Notes: a model not told the origin generated them from the sequence alone. DNA of 14,262 bases from an uncultured Clostridia bacterium (GCA_946004305.1 CAMFZJ010000021.1:1-14262), one strand, 5' to 3'; shown: positions 6,781 through 13,405, counted from the stretch's first letter. Numbers and translations are program-made.

Positions 6781-7733
6781 TCTGAGTCCTCCTCATATAT
6801 ATTTCTGATAATTTCTTCAACAGTAGGTTTTCTTATCAGCAAATCCTTAACCTTGCACTGCGATAAAATGTATGCGGTTAGATCTTTGGTGCTGATAACC
6901 TTGCTGTCGTACCATAGGGTAATTTTTTTATTTTCAATCGTGTATTTAGTCACAGGCAAATCCTGCATATCGGGAATTTTATCCGTAAGTTCTGCACTTA
7001 GTGAATTGATACTTGCGTGAGAATACTTTATACGGTCAAAGCTTCCGTTAAAAACTATACTGCCTTTGTCTATTAAGATTACCCTTTCACAGATTTTCTC
7101 AATTTCTTCTACATTGTGTGTGGTAAGAATTATTGTGGTGTTCTTATCCTTGGACATTTTTTGAAGAATTTGCCTTATTGATTCCTTGGCTATCAGGTCA
7201 ACCCCGATAAACGGTTCGTCAAGTATAAGAAGTTCAGGCTCATAAAGCAGTACAACAGCTATTTCTGCACGCATACGCTGACCTAATGAAAGCTGGTCAA
7301 CACGGTATTTCATAAAAGAGTTTAATCTAAGAGCGTCTGTAAGCTTAGAAAGCTTTTTATTATATCTGTCATCGGGAATTCTGTAAATTGCCTTTACAAG
7401 CTCCATATTCAGTTCAACCGTTAAATCCTCCTGCAAGGTCGCGGTGTTTGCACCCTTGCCGTTATCATAGGTTCCTGAGGACCTCTGACCTGACACTACA
7501 CCCATAAACGGCCCGTTTTTAGCTTTCCTTGCAAGCGGGTTATCCTCAAAAATTCTGACAAAGCCACTGTCGGGTTTTAACAAGCCTGAAATAAGCTTTA
7601 TAAGTGTTGTTTTGCCTGCACCGTTTGCGCCTATTAGCCCGACTGTTTCACCCTTGTTAATATGAAACGAAAGATTATTCACCGCTTTGATGTTATTGTG
7701 AAATTCCTTGTTTAAGTTTTTGGCTATAATCAT
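6777..7733 (-). CDS. ABC transporter ATP-binding protein, first copy
   Basis: About 318 residues. It has Walker A GANGAGKTT, Q-loop GQRSS, signature LSLGQRM, Walker B LLILDE and an H-loop His in LTTHN, all intact, plus a family C-terminal domain. It resembles the following ATPase throughout but differs from it by an insert after the Q-loop (NGKGANTATLQEDLTVE), so the two are diverged paralogues, possibly a heterodimer. I chose the ATG at 7731-7733: AGGTGA at 7739-7744 lies 5 nt before it. A GTG three codons upstream (7740-7742) is itself inside that ribosome site and has none of its own. It is the first gene of the exporter operon and its end overlaps the next ATPase by 4 nt. Confidence 0.88.
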   Translation of the reverse strand: MIIAKNLNKEFHNNIKAVNNLSFHINKGETVGLIGANGAGKTTLIKLISGLLKPDSGFVRIFEDNPLARKAKNGPFMGVVSGQRSSGTYDNGKGANTATLQEDLTVELNMELVKAIYRIPDDRYNKKLSKLTDALRLNSFMKYRVDQLSLGQRMRAEIAVVLLYEPELLILDEPFIGVDLIAKESIRQILQKMSKDKNTTIILTTHNVEEIEKICERVILIDKGSIVFNGSFDRIKYSHASINSLSAELTDKIPDMQDLPVTKYTIENKKITLWYDSKVISTKDLTAYILSQCKVKDLLIRKPTVEEIIRNIYEEDSE

Positions 7734-7750
7734 TTTCTTCACCTGAATTA

Positions 7751-7779
7751 ATAATAAACATATACTTGATAATTTTCAA
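7751..7779 (-). promoter_or_regulatory. Candidate promoter of the ABC exporter operon
   Basis: On the minus strand: TTGAAA (complement of 7774-7779), a 17-bp spacer and TATTAT (complement of 7751-7756), leaving a leader of only about 12-15 nt before the ATG at 7733. Upstream, the octamer CCTTGACA occurs twice on the plus strand (7825-7832 and 7867-7874), 42 bp apart, and may be a regulator site. No convincing tandem LytTR-binding consensus was found by eye. Confidence 0.45.
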
Positions 7780-7902
7780 TTCATTTGGGATAAACTGCTT
7801 CTGAGCTGTGACAAAAAGCAAGAGCCTTGACACAAATTTTGAAAAAGGAATTGGCTTTTTTGTTTTCCTTGACAGCTTACTTATATGCAGTTTCCTGTCA
7901 AA

Positions 7903-7932
7903 CAAAAAAGACTGCTTCACTTGAAACAGTCT
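7903..7932 (-). terminator. Terminator between the signalling and exporter operons
   Basis: Read on the minus strand, an 11-position stem (7922-7932 against 7909-7919, one G-U pair, tight loop) starts 10 bp after the kinase stop and is followed by TTTTTTGTTT. It separates the regulator-kinase operon from the exporter operon, so the latter needs its own promoter or readthrough. Confidence 0.8.
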
Positions 7933-7942
7933 GATTTTAGTA

Positions 7943-8668
7943 TTAGCTTGGTATCATAACATTCACGCAGAACATATTGTCCTCTTCATAAATGTCAACT
8001 ATACCATCATATTTTTCGGCTATTGTCTTTATCTGCTTTATACCGTAGCCGTGTTGTTCTGTATTATTTTTACTTGATTTAAGCTCGGGATTTGTTTCAA
8101 GCACGGAGTTATCAATCCTGTTTTTTACGAGAATTGTATCGTAGCCACGCTTTTTGAGAATGGCAACATAGATAAACTTATCGGTTGTCTTTTCACTTGC
8201 CTCAACTGCATTATCAAGTATATTTGAAAGCAAGGCAGAAAAGTCAACGCTTCCCATTCTTTCAAATGGGAGATTTTCAATTTCTGCTTTGAATCCGATT
8301 CCCTTGCTATGTGCTTTTTCAAGCTTTGAATTGATAATATAATTCATAACAGAATTACCGGTCTGAATGTAGGAATAGGTTTTATTCAGATTATCAAGCA
8401 CATCTGAAAGATAATTCTTAGCCAGTTCAACTTCTCCGTTGTTAAGATAGGATACAGCCACCATAATATGATTTTTCATATCGTGCTTGAGCCTTCGTGT
8501 GTTTTCGTGAAGCCTCTCAATTTCCGCACGCTGAGTCGATTCGTTTGTATAATCAGCTTTCAGGTTGTCGTATTCGTATTGCAAGTCGAGATTTTTTGCA
8601 ACCTCTCTTGAATATTCCTTTTCAAGATTTTCAAAATCCTGCTTGAGCTTTTTATATTTTCCGATCAT
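7943..8668 (-). CDS. GHKL sensor histidine kinase without membrane domain (AgrC-like)
   Basis: A 241-residue kinase that should phosphorylate the LytTR regulator encoded just upstream. Residues 1-58 are charged and heptad-rich, a likely coiled coil for dimerisation. The phospho-acceptor motif is RRLKHDMKNH with His62, the N-box LSNILDNAVEA is at 147-157, and the G-box EQHGYGI is at 204-210. AgrC-type kinases are usually about 400 residues with several membrane segments; here the whole sensor part is missing and no hydrophobic segment is present, so the protein is cytosolic. The ATG at 8668 overlaps the regulator's TGA (ATGA), with GAGGTAT upstream, so this short start is the natural one and not a truncation artefact. 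How it senses is unknown; a partner such as the adjacent exporter may do so. Confidence 0.88.
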   Translation of the reverse strand: MIGKYKKLKQDFENLEKEYSREVAKNLDLQYEYDNLKADYTNESTQRAEIERLHENTRRLKHDMKNHIMVAVSYLNNGEVELAKNYLSDVLDNLNKTYSYIQTGNSVMNYIINSKLEKAHSKGIGFKAEIENLPFERMGSVDFSALLSNILDNAVEASEKTTDKFIYVAILKKRGYDTILVKNRIDNSVLETNPELKSSKNNTEQHGYGIKQIKTIAEKYDGIVDIYEEDNMFCVNVMIPS

Positions 8669-9366
8669 CTCATATACCTCATAATGCGAGCTTTTATTAC
8701 ATCTCTGTTTGTTCTGCCGATTGGTAGGACGACATTGCTGCTGAGAACAATATTCTCGGATTTGACTGAAAAGATATGCTCCTGATTCACAAGAAATCCT
8801 TTATGAGTGCGGATAAAACCCTTTGTTGAAAGCTCTTTTTCAATTGCTGAAAGGGTACTTCTGAATTTGTAAACAGTATTTGCAGTATGCAGATTAAGAT
8901 AATTTGACTCGGATTCAAAATACAGAATATCCTTAAGCTTGATTCTGTTAAAGCTATCGTTAGTTTTGAAGAAGAATGTATCAGAGCTTTTTTGTATTTC
9001 CTCAATCAAGCCTTTTACAACTCCCGTGATTTCTTCATCAAAATATGTCTTTCTTATAAATCCGAAGGGATGATATTTAAAGGATTTATACACAAGGGCA
9101 TCCTGACCTGTAACAAAGACAATGAGTGTTTTTATTTCGCTGTTGAGCAGAGCTTCTGCAATATCCATACCGCTGATTGTCGGCATATCAATATCCAGAA
9201 ACAGAATATCAACAGGACAACTTTTCAGATATTCAAGAAGCCCGATTGAGTTTTCTGTTGTATATAAATCAATTTCACAATTAATCTTTTCAAATTCTTT
9301 CTTTATCTTTACAGATAAATCCTCTAAAATTTTAGTTTCATCATCACAAAATGCAACTTTTATCAT
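8665..9366 (-). CDS. LytTR-family response regulator
   Basis: A 233-residue two-domain regulator. The receiver domain (1-122) has the acidic pair Asp8-Asp9, phospho-acceptor Asp58 in LFLDIDMP, Thr86 and Lys106. The LytTR DNA-binding domain (about 130-230) shows FFKTNDSFNRIKLKDILYFES, FIRTHKGFLVN (184-194) and LPIGRTNRDVIK. Members such as AgrA, VirR and ComE bind tandem 9-bp repeats ahead of peptide, bacteriocin or virulence operons. The ATG at 9366 has GGTGA at 9371-9375. It is the first gene of the regulator-kinase operon, whose last gene ends about 210 bp before the exporter, making that operon the obvious candidate target. That regulation is inference. Confidence 0.92.
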   Translation of the reverse strand: MIKVAFCDDETKILEDLSVKIKKEFEKINCEIDLYTTENSIGLLEYLKSCPVDILFLDIDMPTISGMDIAEALLNSEIKTLIVFVTGQDALVYKSFKYHPFGFIRKTYFDEEITGVVKGLIEEIQKSSDTFFFKTNDSFNRIKLKDILYFESESNYLNLHTANTVYKFRSTLSAIEKELSTKGFIRTHKGFLVNQEHIFSVKSENIVLSSNVVLPIGRTNRDVIKARIMRYMR

Positions 9367-9382
9367 TTTATCACCATAAAAA

Positions 9383-9412
9383 ATTATATAATCAAAAGCA
9401 ACATCGTGTCAA
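9383..9412 (-). promoter_or_regulatory. Promoter of the LytTR regulator-kinase operon
   Basis: On the minus strand, TTGACA (complement of 9407-9412) and TATAAT (complement of 9383-9388) both match consensus, with an 18-bp spacer. The predicted start is about 10 nt before the ATG, so the leader is very short and just includes the GGTGA ribosome site. The -35 box lies 14 bp from the recombinase stop, next to the presumed end of the mobile element. Confidence 0.75.
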
Positions 9413-9426
9413 TAATTTTGCTTTAT

Positions 9427-11034
9427 TTATATGAATATCTTTTCTGAAACTATTCCATTATCATCATAACAATCCTTATGTCGTTGAAATTTTGCATTTA
9501 ACTTGATTTTGATTTTCAGTTTTTGATTTTTCTCTGTAATGATTATTTTATCTACAAGCAATCTGAGATTTGCATCGCTGATTGCTCCTTCTTTTATAAT
9601 TTCTTCAATAATTTCTACACTGTCTTTCATTTCAGCTTTGCGCTTTTTGATTGTGGAGTTGTAATCCTGAATGGACTTGATTTCTTCTTCAAGCTTTTGA
9701 ATATCTGACTCGCATTTTTCAAGCATTTCTGTGTAGATATCTGCGTGTTCCCTATCCCTGATTCTCTCAAGCAGGATTTCTTTTTGGTCAGATTTGCGCT
9801 GTTCAAGGCTTGTATTGAGCTGTTTCAGTTTATTAGTAACTGTCCCCTTGTTGCTCATCCATTTCTTGACATCCGATTCTATTGATTTGTAGTTTGTAAG
9901 TGCTTCATCCTTGATTGACATAAGCTCATTATAAATCAGCTTATCCAAATACCCCTCATCAATTCTATGTGCTGTGCAGTGTTCCTTGCCGTAGCGGTGA
10001 TATCCGTTGCAGTTGTATTCGATGCGTTCGGGGTTATCTTTCCATTTACGCTTTTTACATACGAATGTGCAACCGCAGTCACCGCATTCTATCAGTCCTG
10101 TGTAGCGGTGGCAAGGATTACTTGAACTCGCTCGGACATTATTGTTTCGCTTTGAAGATAATAAAAATTGCACCTGTTCCCATTTATCCTTTGAGATAAT
10201 GGCAGGTGCAAAATTTTCGTGTTTGAATTGTTCTTCCTCAGGCAAAGCCTTTCTGATATGATTAATTTTATTGGTATAAGTCTTGTGACAGGTTACCGTT
10301 CCTATGTAAAACTCATTCTGCAAAATCCGCTTTACCGTTGTGTTAACCCACAGATAGCGACCAGTAATTTCGGGCTTGTTACAAGGTAATTTCTTGTTAT
10401 ACATTTTATTCTGATAATACTGCGGTGATTTTATGCCTTCATCATTCAGCTTTTTGGCTATAGCTTTTAAGCCATAGCCTGATAGGTAGAGGTCATATAT
10501 CTTTCTGACAATCTCCGCTTCTTCCTCGACAATCACGATTTCATTTGTATTCTTATCCTTAAAATATCCAAGGGGAACTGTAATCACAATGCCGTTTTTC
10601 TGTTTCTGCTTGTAGCCTGCACGGATTTTCTTTGAGATATCACGAGCATACATATCGTTAAATATTCCTTTGAAGCCAATCATCAGGTCATCATCTTCAT
10701 TGCTTGTATCAATGTTTTCTGTAACCGACAGCACCCTGACATCGTGTTCACGAAGATAGTCAATGAACATCGCAGTCTGCGTTCTGTGCCTGCCAAGTCG
10801 AGATAAGTCTTTGACAATGATTGCTTCAATCGCCTTGTTTTCAACCTGTTCATAGATTTTGCTGATACCCTCACGATTGAAGTGCATACCTGAAACATTA
10901 TCATCGAAGGACTCGCCCACGATTTCGTGATTATTTGCGTTTGCATATTCTACTAAAATGTTTCTCTGATTGTTAAGAGAATTGAGTTCAGCATCTTCAT
11001 CTCTTGACAGCCTGTAATATAACCACACTTTCAT
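9427..11034 (-). CDS. Large serine recombinase (site-specific integrase/excisionase)
   Basis: A 535-residue recombinase, close in length to TndX of Tn5397 (533). The resolvase domain has the nucleophile Ser10 in YYRLSRD with Arg8, then VKDLSRLGRHR (74-84) and YARDISKKIRAGY (129-141). The recombinase domain follows (about 150-260), then a zinc ribbon with Cys317, Cys320, Cys342 and Cys353, a long coiled coil (about 370-470) and a basic C-terminus. Such enzymes cut and exchange DNA at attP and attB to insert and excise the element. I chose the ATG at 11034: AGGAGA (11041-11046) lies 6 nt before it, whereas a start 20 codons upstream would lie in the leader inverted repeat and the next ATG (11040) touches the ribosome site. 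The gene is complete with intact catalytic residues. Confidence 0.93.
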   Translation of the reverse strand: MKVWLYYRLSRDEDAELNSLNNQRNILVEYANANNHEIVGESFDDNVSGMHFNREGISKIYEQVENKAIEAIIVKDLSRLGRHRTQTAMFIDYLREHDVRVLSVTENIDTSNEDDDLMIGFKGIFNDMYARDISKKIRAGYKQKQKNGIVITVPLGYFKDKNTNEIVIVEEEAEIVRKIYDLYLSGYGLKAIAKKLNDEGIKSPQYYQNKMYNKKLPCNKPEITGRYLWVNTTVKRILQNEFYIGTVTCHKTYTNKINHIRKALPEEEQFKHENFAPAIISKDKWEQVQFLLSSKRNNNVRASSSNPCHRYTGLIECGDCGCTFVCKKRKWKDNPERIEYNCNGYHRYGKEHCTAHRIDEGYLDKLIYNELMSIKDEALTNYKSIESDVKKWMSNKGTVTNKLKQLNTSLEQRKSDQKEILLERIRDREHADIYTEMLEKCESDIQKLEEEIKSIQDYNSTIKKRKAEMKDSVEIIEEIIKEGAISDANLRLLVDKIIITEKNQKLKIKIKLNAKFQRHKDCYDDNGIVSEKIFI

Positions 11035-11062
11035 TATCATTCTCCTTTCGTTTGTTATCTGA

Positions 11063-11099
11063 ATGTTGTGGTCACACCACCTCGGTGCAACCACAACAT
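11063..11099. repeat. Strong inverted repeat in the recombinase leader
   Basis: Perfect 10-bp arms ATGTTGTGGT (11063-11072) and ACCACAACAT (11090-11099) surround 17 nt that contain an inner CACC/GGTG pairing, giving a two-tier hairpin 28 bp upstream of the recombinase start. No T run follows on the minus strand, so it is not a standard terminator. It could be an operator, an attenuator-like RNA structure or a recombinase-binding site. Confidence 0.7.
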
Positions 11100-11127
11100 A
11101 TCACAACCTTTTTATAATATCCAGCTA

Positions 11128-11298
11128 TTAAGCTGACTTTTTGAAATTAAATTTATCACCATAGTCATCAGGCAATAAATGATTTTCTGTAAGGTAATCC
11201 TTAATTATACTTTTCAAAAAGGTATTAAACTGTTCGTCTGTTCCTACATAATCAAATTCAACAGATTCAACAATAATAGGATTTTCTTTGCGTGCCAT
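11128..11298 (-). CDS. Small acidic protein of the mobilizable element (56 aa), unrecognised
   Basis: A complete 56-codon frame from ATG (11298) to TAA (11128), beginning MARKENPIIVESVEFDYVG and ending KFNFKKSA. It has no signal peptide, membrane segment or cysteine. Its composition is protein-like, with amphipathic helix potential in TFLKSIIKDYL (26-36). It lies between relaxase and recombinase in the same direction. I have an impression that similar short genes occur in this slot in related elements but cannot name the family. An in-frame TGA two codons upstream fixes the ATG as the first possible start. No clear ribosome site precedes it; a strong AAAGGAG lies about 35 nt upstream, before two mini-frames, so translation may be coupled. 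Confidence 0.6.
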   Translation of the reverse strand: MARKENPIIVESVEFDYVGTDEQFNTFLKSIIKDYLTENHLLPDDYGDKFNFKKSA

Positions 11299-11333
11299 AA
11301 GTCAACACGGCTCAATGCTTCATTATTTTTCCA

Positions 11334-11378
11334 TCACCACTCCTTTACCACTAGAATTTTAATACTAAATTTGTACAT
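11334..11378 (-). CDS. Possible 14-residue leader peptide
   Basis: A mini-frame, MYKFSIKILVVKEW, starts at 11378 with AGAGGA 7 nt upstream and ends at a TGA that overlaps the ATG of an even shorter frame (ATG GAA AAA TAA, 11323-11334), which has AAAGGAG before it. The chain ends just before the 56-residue gene. The ribosome sites are good but the frames are tiny, so this may be a coupled leader or chance. Confidence 0.3.
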   Translation of the reverse strand: MYKFSIKILVVKEW

Positions 11379-11405
11379 AATAAAATCCTCTTTTCATAAA
11401 TAAGA

Positions 11406-12872
11406 TTACAGAATCATATTAAATCCCGTTTCTTCATCTTCGTATTCAATATTTTCTTCTTTTGATATTGCACCTGCAATAAATCCGGCGGTAAGTCCAA
11501 GTAAAATGCCAATATCACTTCCGTTTTGCTCGGCTTCAATCCGCTTCCGGCGTTCTTCTTCATCTTCCGATTCATCATCTATTATCCGAGAAAGTGATTC
11601 AGCAAGAGAGTTGATACCGTTGAAGACAGTATGGTTATCGCTATCCATTTTAATGCTGTTAGCAGATTTGACTTCTTTACCTGTGATGCTATTACTGATT
11701 CCAACTCCTGCCCTTGTTGCAAGGTATTGTTCAAAAATTCTTCTTGACTCTTCCCAGCCTGTTGGATAGACTCTGCCATATGCGTTTGCACCGACCTGAT
11801 TTCTTTCAGAGTCTGTTCCGAAATTTTCTTCAGCTCCGTTTGACAGCTCTTCAAGCTTGTTTCCATATACTCCTGTTCGATTTCTAAAATCTGTTTCAGA
11901 TAATCTGTCATCTGTTCTGTATTTGGAATGTTTGAAATTCGGTTGTAAAGCTCCGGCTGAAATGTTATTGCCGTTCTCAACAGGGTGAGTTCTTCCTCCC
12001 TGACCTGTGACGGAATCGAAATTACTTTCGTTTCTCCCGATAGTAGTTCTATCGCCGTCAGTGAGTTGCTGTTCCTCTGTTTGAGATTTTCCAAAATATT
12101 GTTCTTGCCTGTATCTGAATTCATTTTCCATACTCCCTTTCAAAAATTTGTCGTTGTGCAGTTTAATATCTCTGCACTTCATTTTGTTCGGACATTGATA
12201 GGTGATATATTTCCTGTCGTCTGTCCAAATCACCGAGTAACCCATAATCGACATTGCGTTTATGAAATCTTCTTTGCTCCCACTTATGTTCATAGCTTTG
12301 TCTATGTTGTTCATCAGTTTAAATTTCCAACTCTGACCTTTTACTGCTGTGCGGTATTCTCTTGTTGAAATTTTCATACCGTCCTTGTTGTAAGGCACAA
12401 GAGTTGAAAGATTATGATGCCTACAAATTTCATCACTCAAGGCTCGTAATGAATTAAGCGTGTTTGGATTCTGTCGAAGCTTTTTACCATTTTCAAAACT
12501 AACAGAGTTGATTACAAAGTGTGAATGAATATGCTGTGCATCACAATGAGTGGCAACTAAAATTTCATATCCTGTCCACGCTTTCTCGGCAAACTCTAAT
12601 GCAATCTCATGAGCTTGTTGCGGAGTAATATTTTCTTCGAGTGAGAAGGATTGAACGTACTGATAGAAATTCATACCGTCAGTCTTTTTATACGATTTCT
12701 TTGTTGCAAGAAATTCTAAAAAAGTATTCTCACCGTCACAATTAATTCCGCTGACAAGCCTTTGATTTGAAATCTCATCATAGACTTTTTTATCCTGACA
12801 GCAGTAATCGATTACACCTTTCATTGCACTTATTGATTGTTTTGACTCACGAATATATGTCACGGTAGCCAT
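11406..12872 (-). CDS. Relaxase/mobilization nuclease (MobP/VirD2-like)
   Basis: A 488-residue relaxase that should nick oriT, attach to the 5' end through a tyrosine and lead the strand through a conjugation pore. The N-terminal domain (about 1-245) has candidate catalytic tyrosines Tyr6 and Tyr23 and the metal-binding triad HIHSHFV (His114, His116, His118), followed by NSVSFENGKKL, as in Relaxase PF03432 proteins. From about 250 to 430 it is hydrophilic, rich in N, G, T and E and looks unstructured; this is exactly the stretch that codes for another protein in a second frame. The C-terminus has acidic runs around a hydrophobic segment (454-470). The ATG at 12872 overlaps the MobC stop by one base (TAATG), with GGAGG 7 nt before it. 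Confidence 0.92.
   Translation of the reverse strand: MATVTYIRESKQSISAMKGVIDYCCQDKKVYDEISNQRLVSGINCDGENTFLEFLATKKSYKKTDGMNFYQYVQSFSLEENITPQQAHEIALEFAEKAWTGYEILVATHCDAQHIHSHFVINSVSFENGKKLRQNPNTLNSLRALSDEICRHHNLSTLVPYNKDGMKISTREYRTAVKGQSWKFKLMNNIDKAMNISGSKEDFINAMSIMGYSVIWTDDRKYITYQCPNKMKCRDIKLHNDKFLKGSMENEFRYRQEQYFGKSQTEEQQLTDGDRTTIGRNESNFDSVTGQGGRTHPVENGNNISAGALQPNFKHSKYRTDDRLSETDFRNRTGVYGNKLEELSNGAEENFGTDSERNQVGANAYGRVYPTGWEESRRIFEQYLATRAGVGISNSITGKEVKSANSIKMDSDNHTVFNGINSLAESLSRIIDDESEDEEERRKRIEAEQNGSDIGILLGLTAGFIAGAISKEENIEYEDEETGFNMIL
11582..12124 (-). CDS. MobB-like nested gene inside the relaxase (coiled coil, C-terminal anchor)
   Basis: A 180-residue frame lies entirely within the relaxase gene on the same strand, shifted by +1, over relaxase codons about 250-430. 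It has its own ribosome site, AAAGGGAG (12133-12140), 8 nt before its ATG. The product has a helical, heptad-rich body (about 70-150, with runs such as LKQILEIEQEYMETSLKSC) and one clear membrane segment at the C-terminus (about 154-178: NLLTALKWIAITILSSTVS), ending LLLNHFLG. The overlapping relaxase stretch is low in complexity, as if this frame were the constrained one. ColE1 and RSF1010 carry mobB nested in mobA in the same way, and RSF1010 MobB is a membrane-associated accessory that stabilises the relaxosome. Function here is by analogy; I recognise no sequence family. Confidence 0.72.
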   Translation of the reverse strand: MNSDTGKNNILENLKQRNSNSLTAIELLSGETKVISIPSQVREEELTLLRTAITFQPELYNRISNIPNTEQMTDYLKQILEIEQEYMETSLKSCQTELKKISEQTLKEIRSVQTHMAESIQQAGKSQEEFLNNTLQQGQELESVIASQVKKSNLLTALKWIAITILSSTVSTLLLNHFLG

Positions 12873-13192
12873 TACTTATCCTCCGACAACCTTATAATTG
12901 CGTCATAGATTTTTCTCTGCACAGCAATCATTTCATAAAAGTTGTAGGAATTAAAAGCACCGCTGTTTATCTTTCTTGTTATCTGATTAAGGTTGTTGCC
13001 AATCCTTTTCAGCTCAACAAGCAACGGTTGTAAGTCAACAACTTTGATTTCGGTTTGTAGAGAAGATTCCAAAATATACTCGGTCAAGGTTAATTTTGAT
13101 TTCTTAGCTTTTGAAATAATAGCTGACTTTTCAGATCGAGTTAATCTGATACTTAAGGTTTGATTTCGTTTTCGATTTTCTATTATTAGCAC
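12872..13192 (-). CDS. MobC-family mobilization protein
   Basis: About 105 residues. An N-terminal ribbon-helix-helix-like part (QTLSIRLTRSEKSAIISKAKKSK) is followed by TEYILESSL and the MobC hallmark LLVELKRIGNNLNQITRKINSG (57-78). MobC proteins bind oriT next to the relaxase and help melt or present the nick site. It directly precedes the relaxase, with a one-base TAATG overlap. The start is odd: the only standard start codon in frame is GTG at 13190-13192, but that GTG is built into the ribosome site GGAGGTG (13190-13196). With normal spacing the site would point to ATA codons at 13184-13186 or 13181-13183. The true start is therefore unsure, but the protein call is not. Confidence 0.87.
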   Translation of the reverse strand: MLIIENRKRNQTLSIRLTRSEKSAIISKAKKSKLTLTEYILESSLQTEIKVVDLQPLLVELKRIGNNLNQITRKINSGAFNSYNFYEMIAVQRKIYDAIIRLSEDK

Positions 13193-13204
13193 CTCCGTAT
13201 TAAA

Positions 13205-13292
13205 GTGGGTCCGGGCTTCGCTCGGTTTTATGTGTTCGGCGGACAGCCGGGCGCTCTGCTTGCCCCGGACAAGTCCGGGAAATGTAACCCAA
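13205..13292. other. Candidate origin of transfer (oriT), GC-rich hairpin cluster
   Basis: This stretch, just upstream of mobC, is far more GC-rich than its surroundings and holds several inverted repeats: CCGGGC/GCTCGG (13211-13225), CGGC/GCCG (13237-13249), CCCGGAC/GTCCGGG separated by AA (13264-13279), and an outer TGGGT/ACCCA pair (13206-13210, 13287-13291). GTCCGGG occurs twice in direct orientation (13209, 13273). oriT sites commonly lie in this position with this form. The nick site is not assigned. The rest of the gap (13293-13405) is AT-rich and shows nothing I can name. Confidence 0.6.
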
Positions 13293-13405
13293 ACCTCTGC
13301 TACTAAAAATAAGTTTTTAATTCTGCCGTAAATTCGCCCAAATTTTGATTTTTGTTTTCAGTCGGATACTTTCTCGTCCTTTGCAAAACAATCGCACAAA
13401 TCGGA

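Noticed and set aside
7693..7920. Minus-strand 75-codon frame between kinase and exporter
   Set aside because: It begins with GTG inside the terminator hairpin, crosses the promoter region and overlaps the ATPase start; no ribosome site.
11035..11094. Longer recombinase start giving 20 extra N-terminal residues
   Set aside because: The upstream start lies within the inverted repeat without a ribosome site, while ATG at 11034 has AGGAGA at ideal spacing and gives the standard N-terminus of the family.
11985..12368. Plus-strand 127-codon frame opposite the relaxase
   Set aside because: Composition is that of an antisense shadow, with no ribosome site and no neighbouring plus-strand genes in the element.
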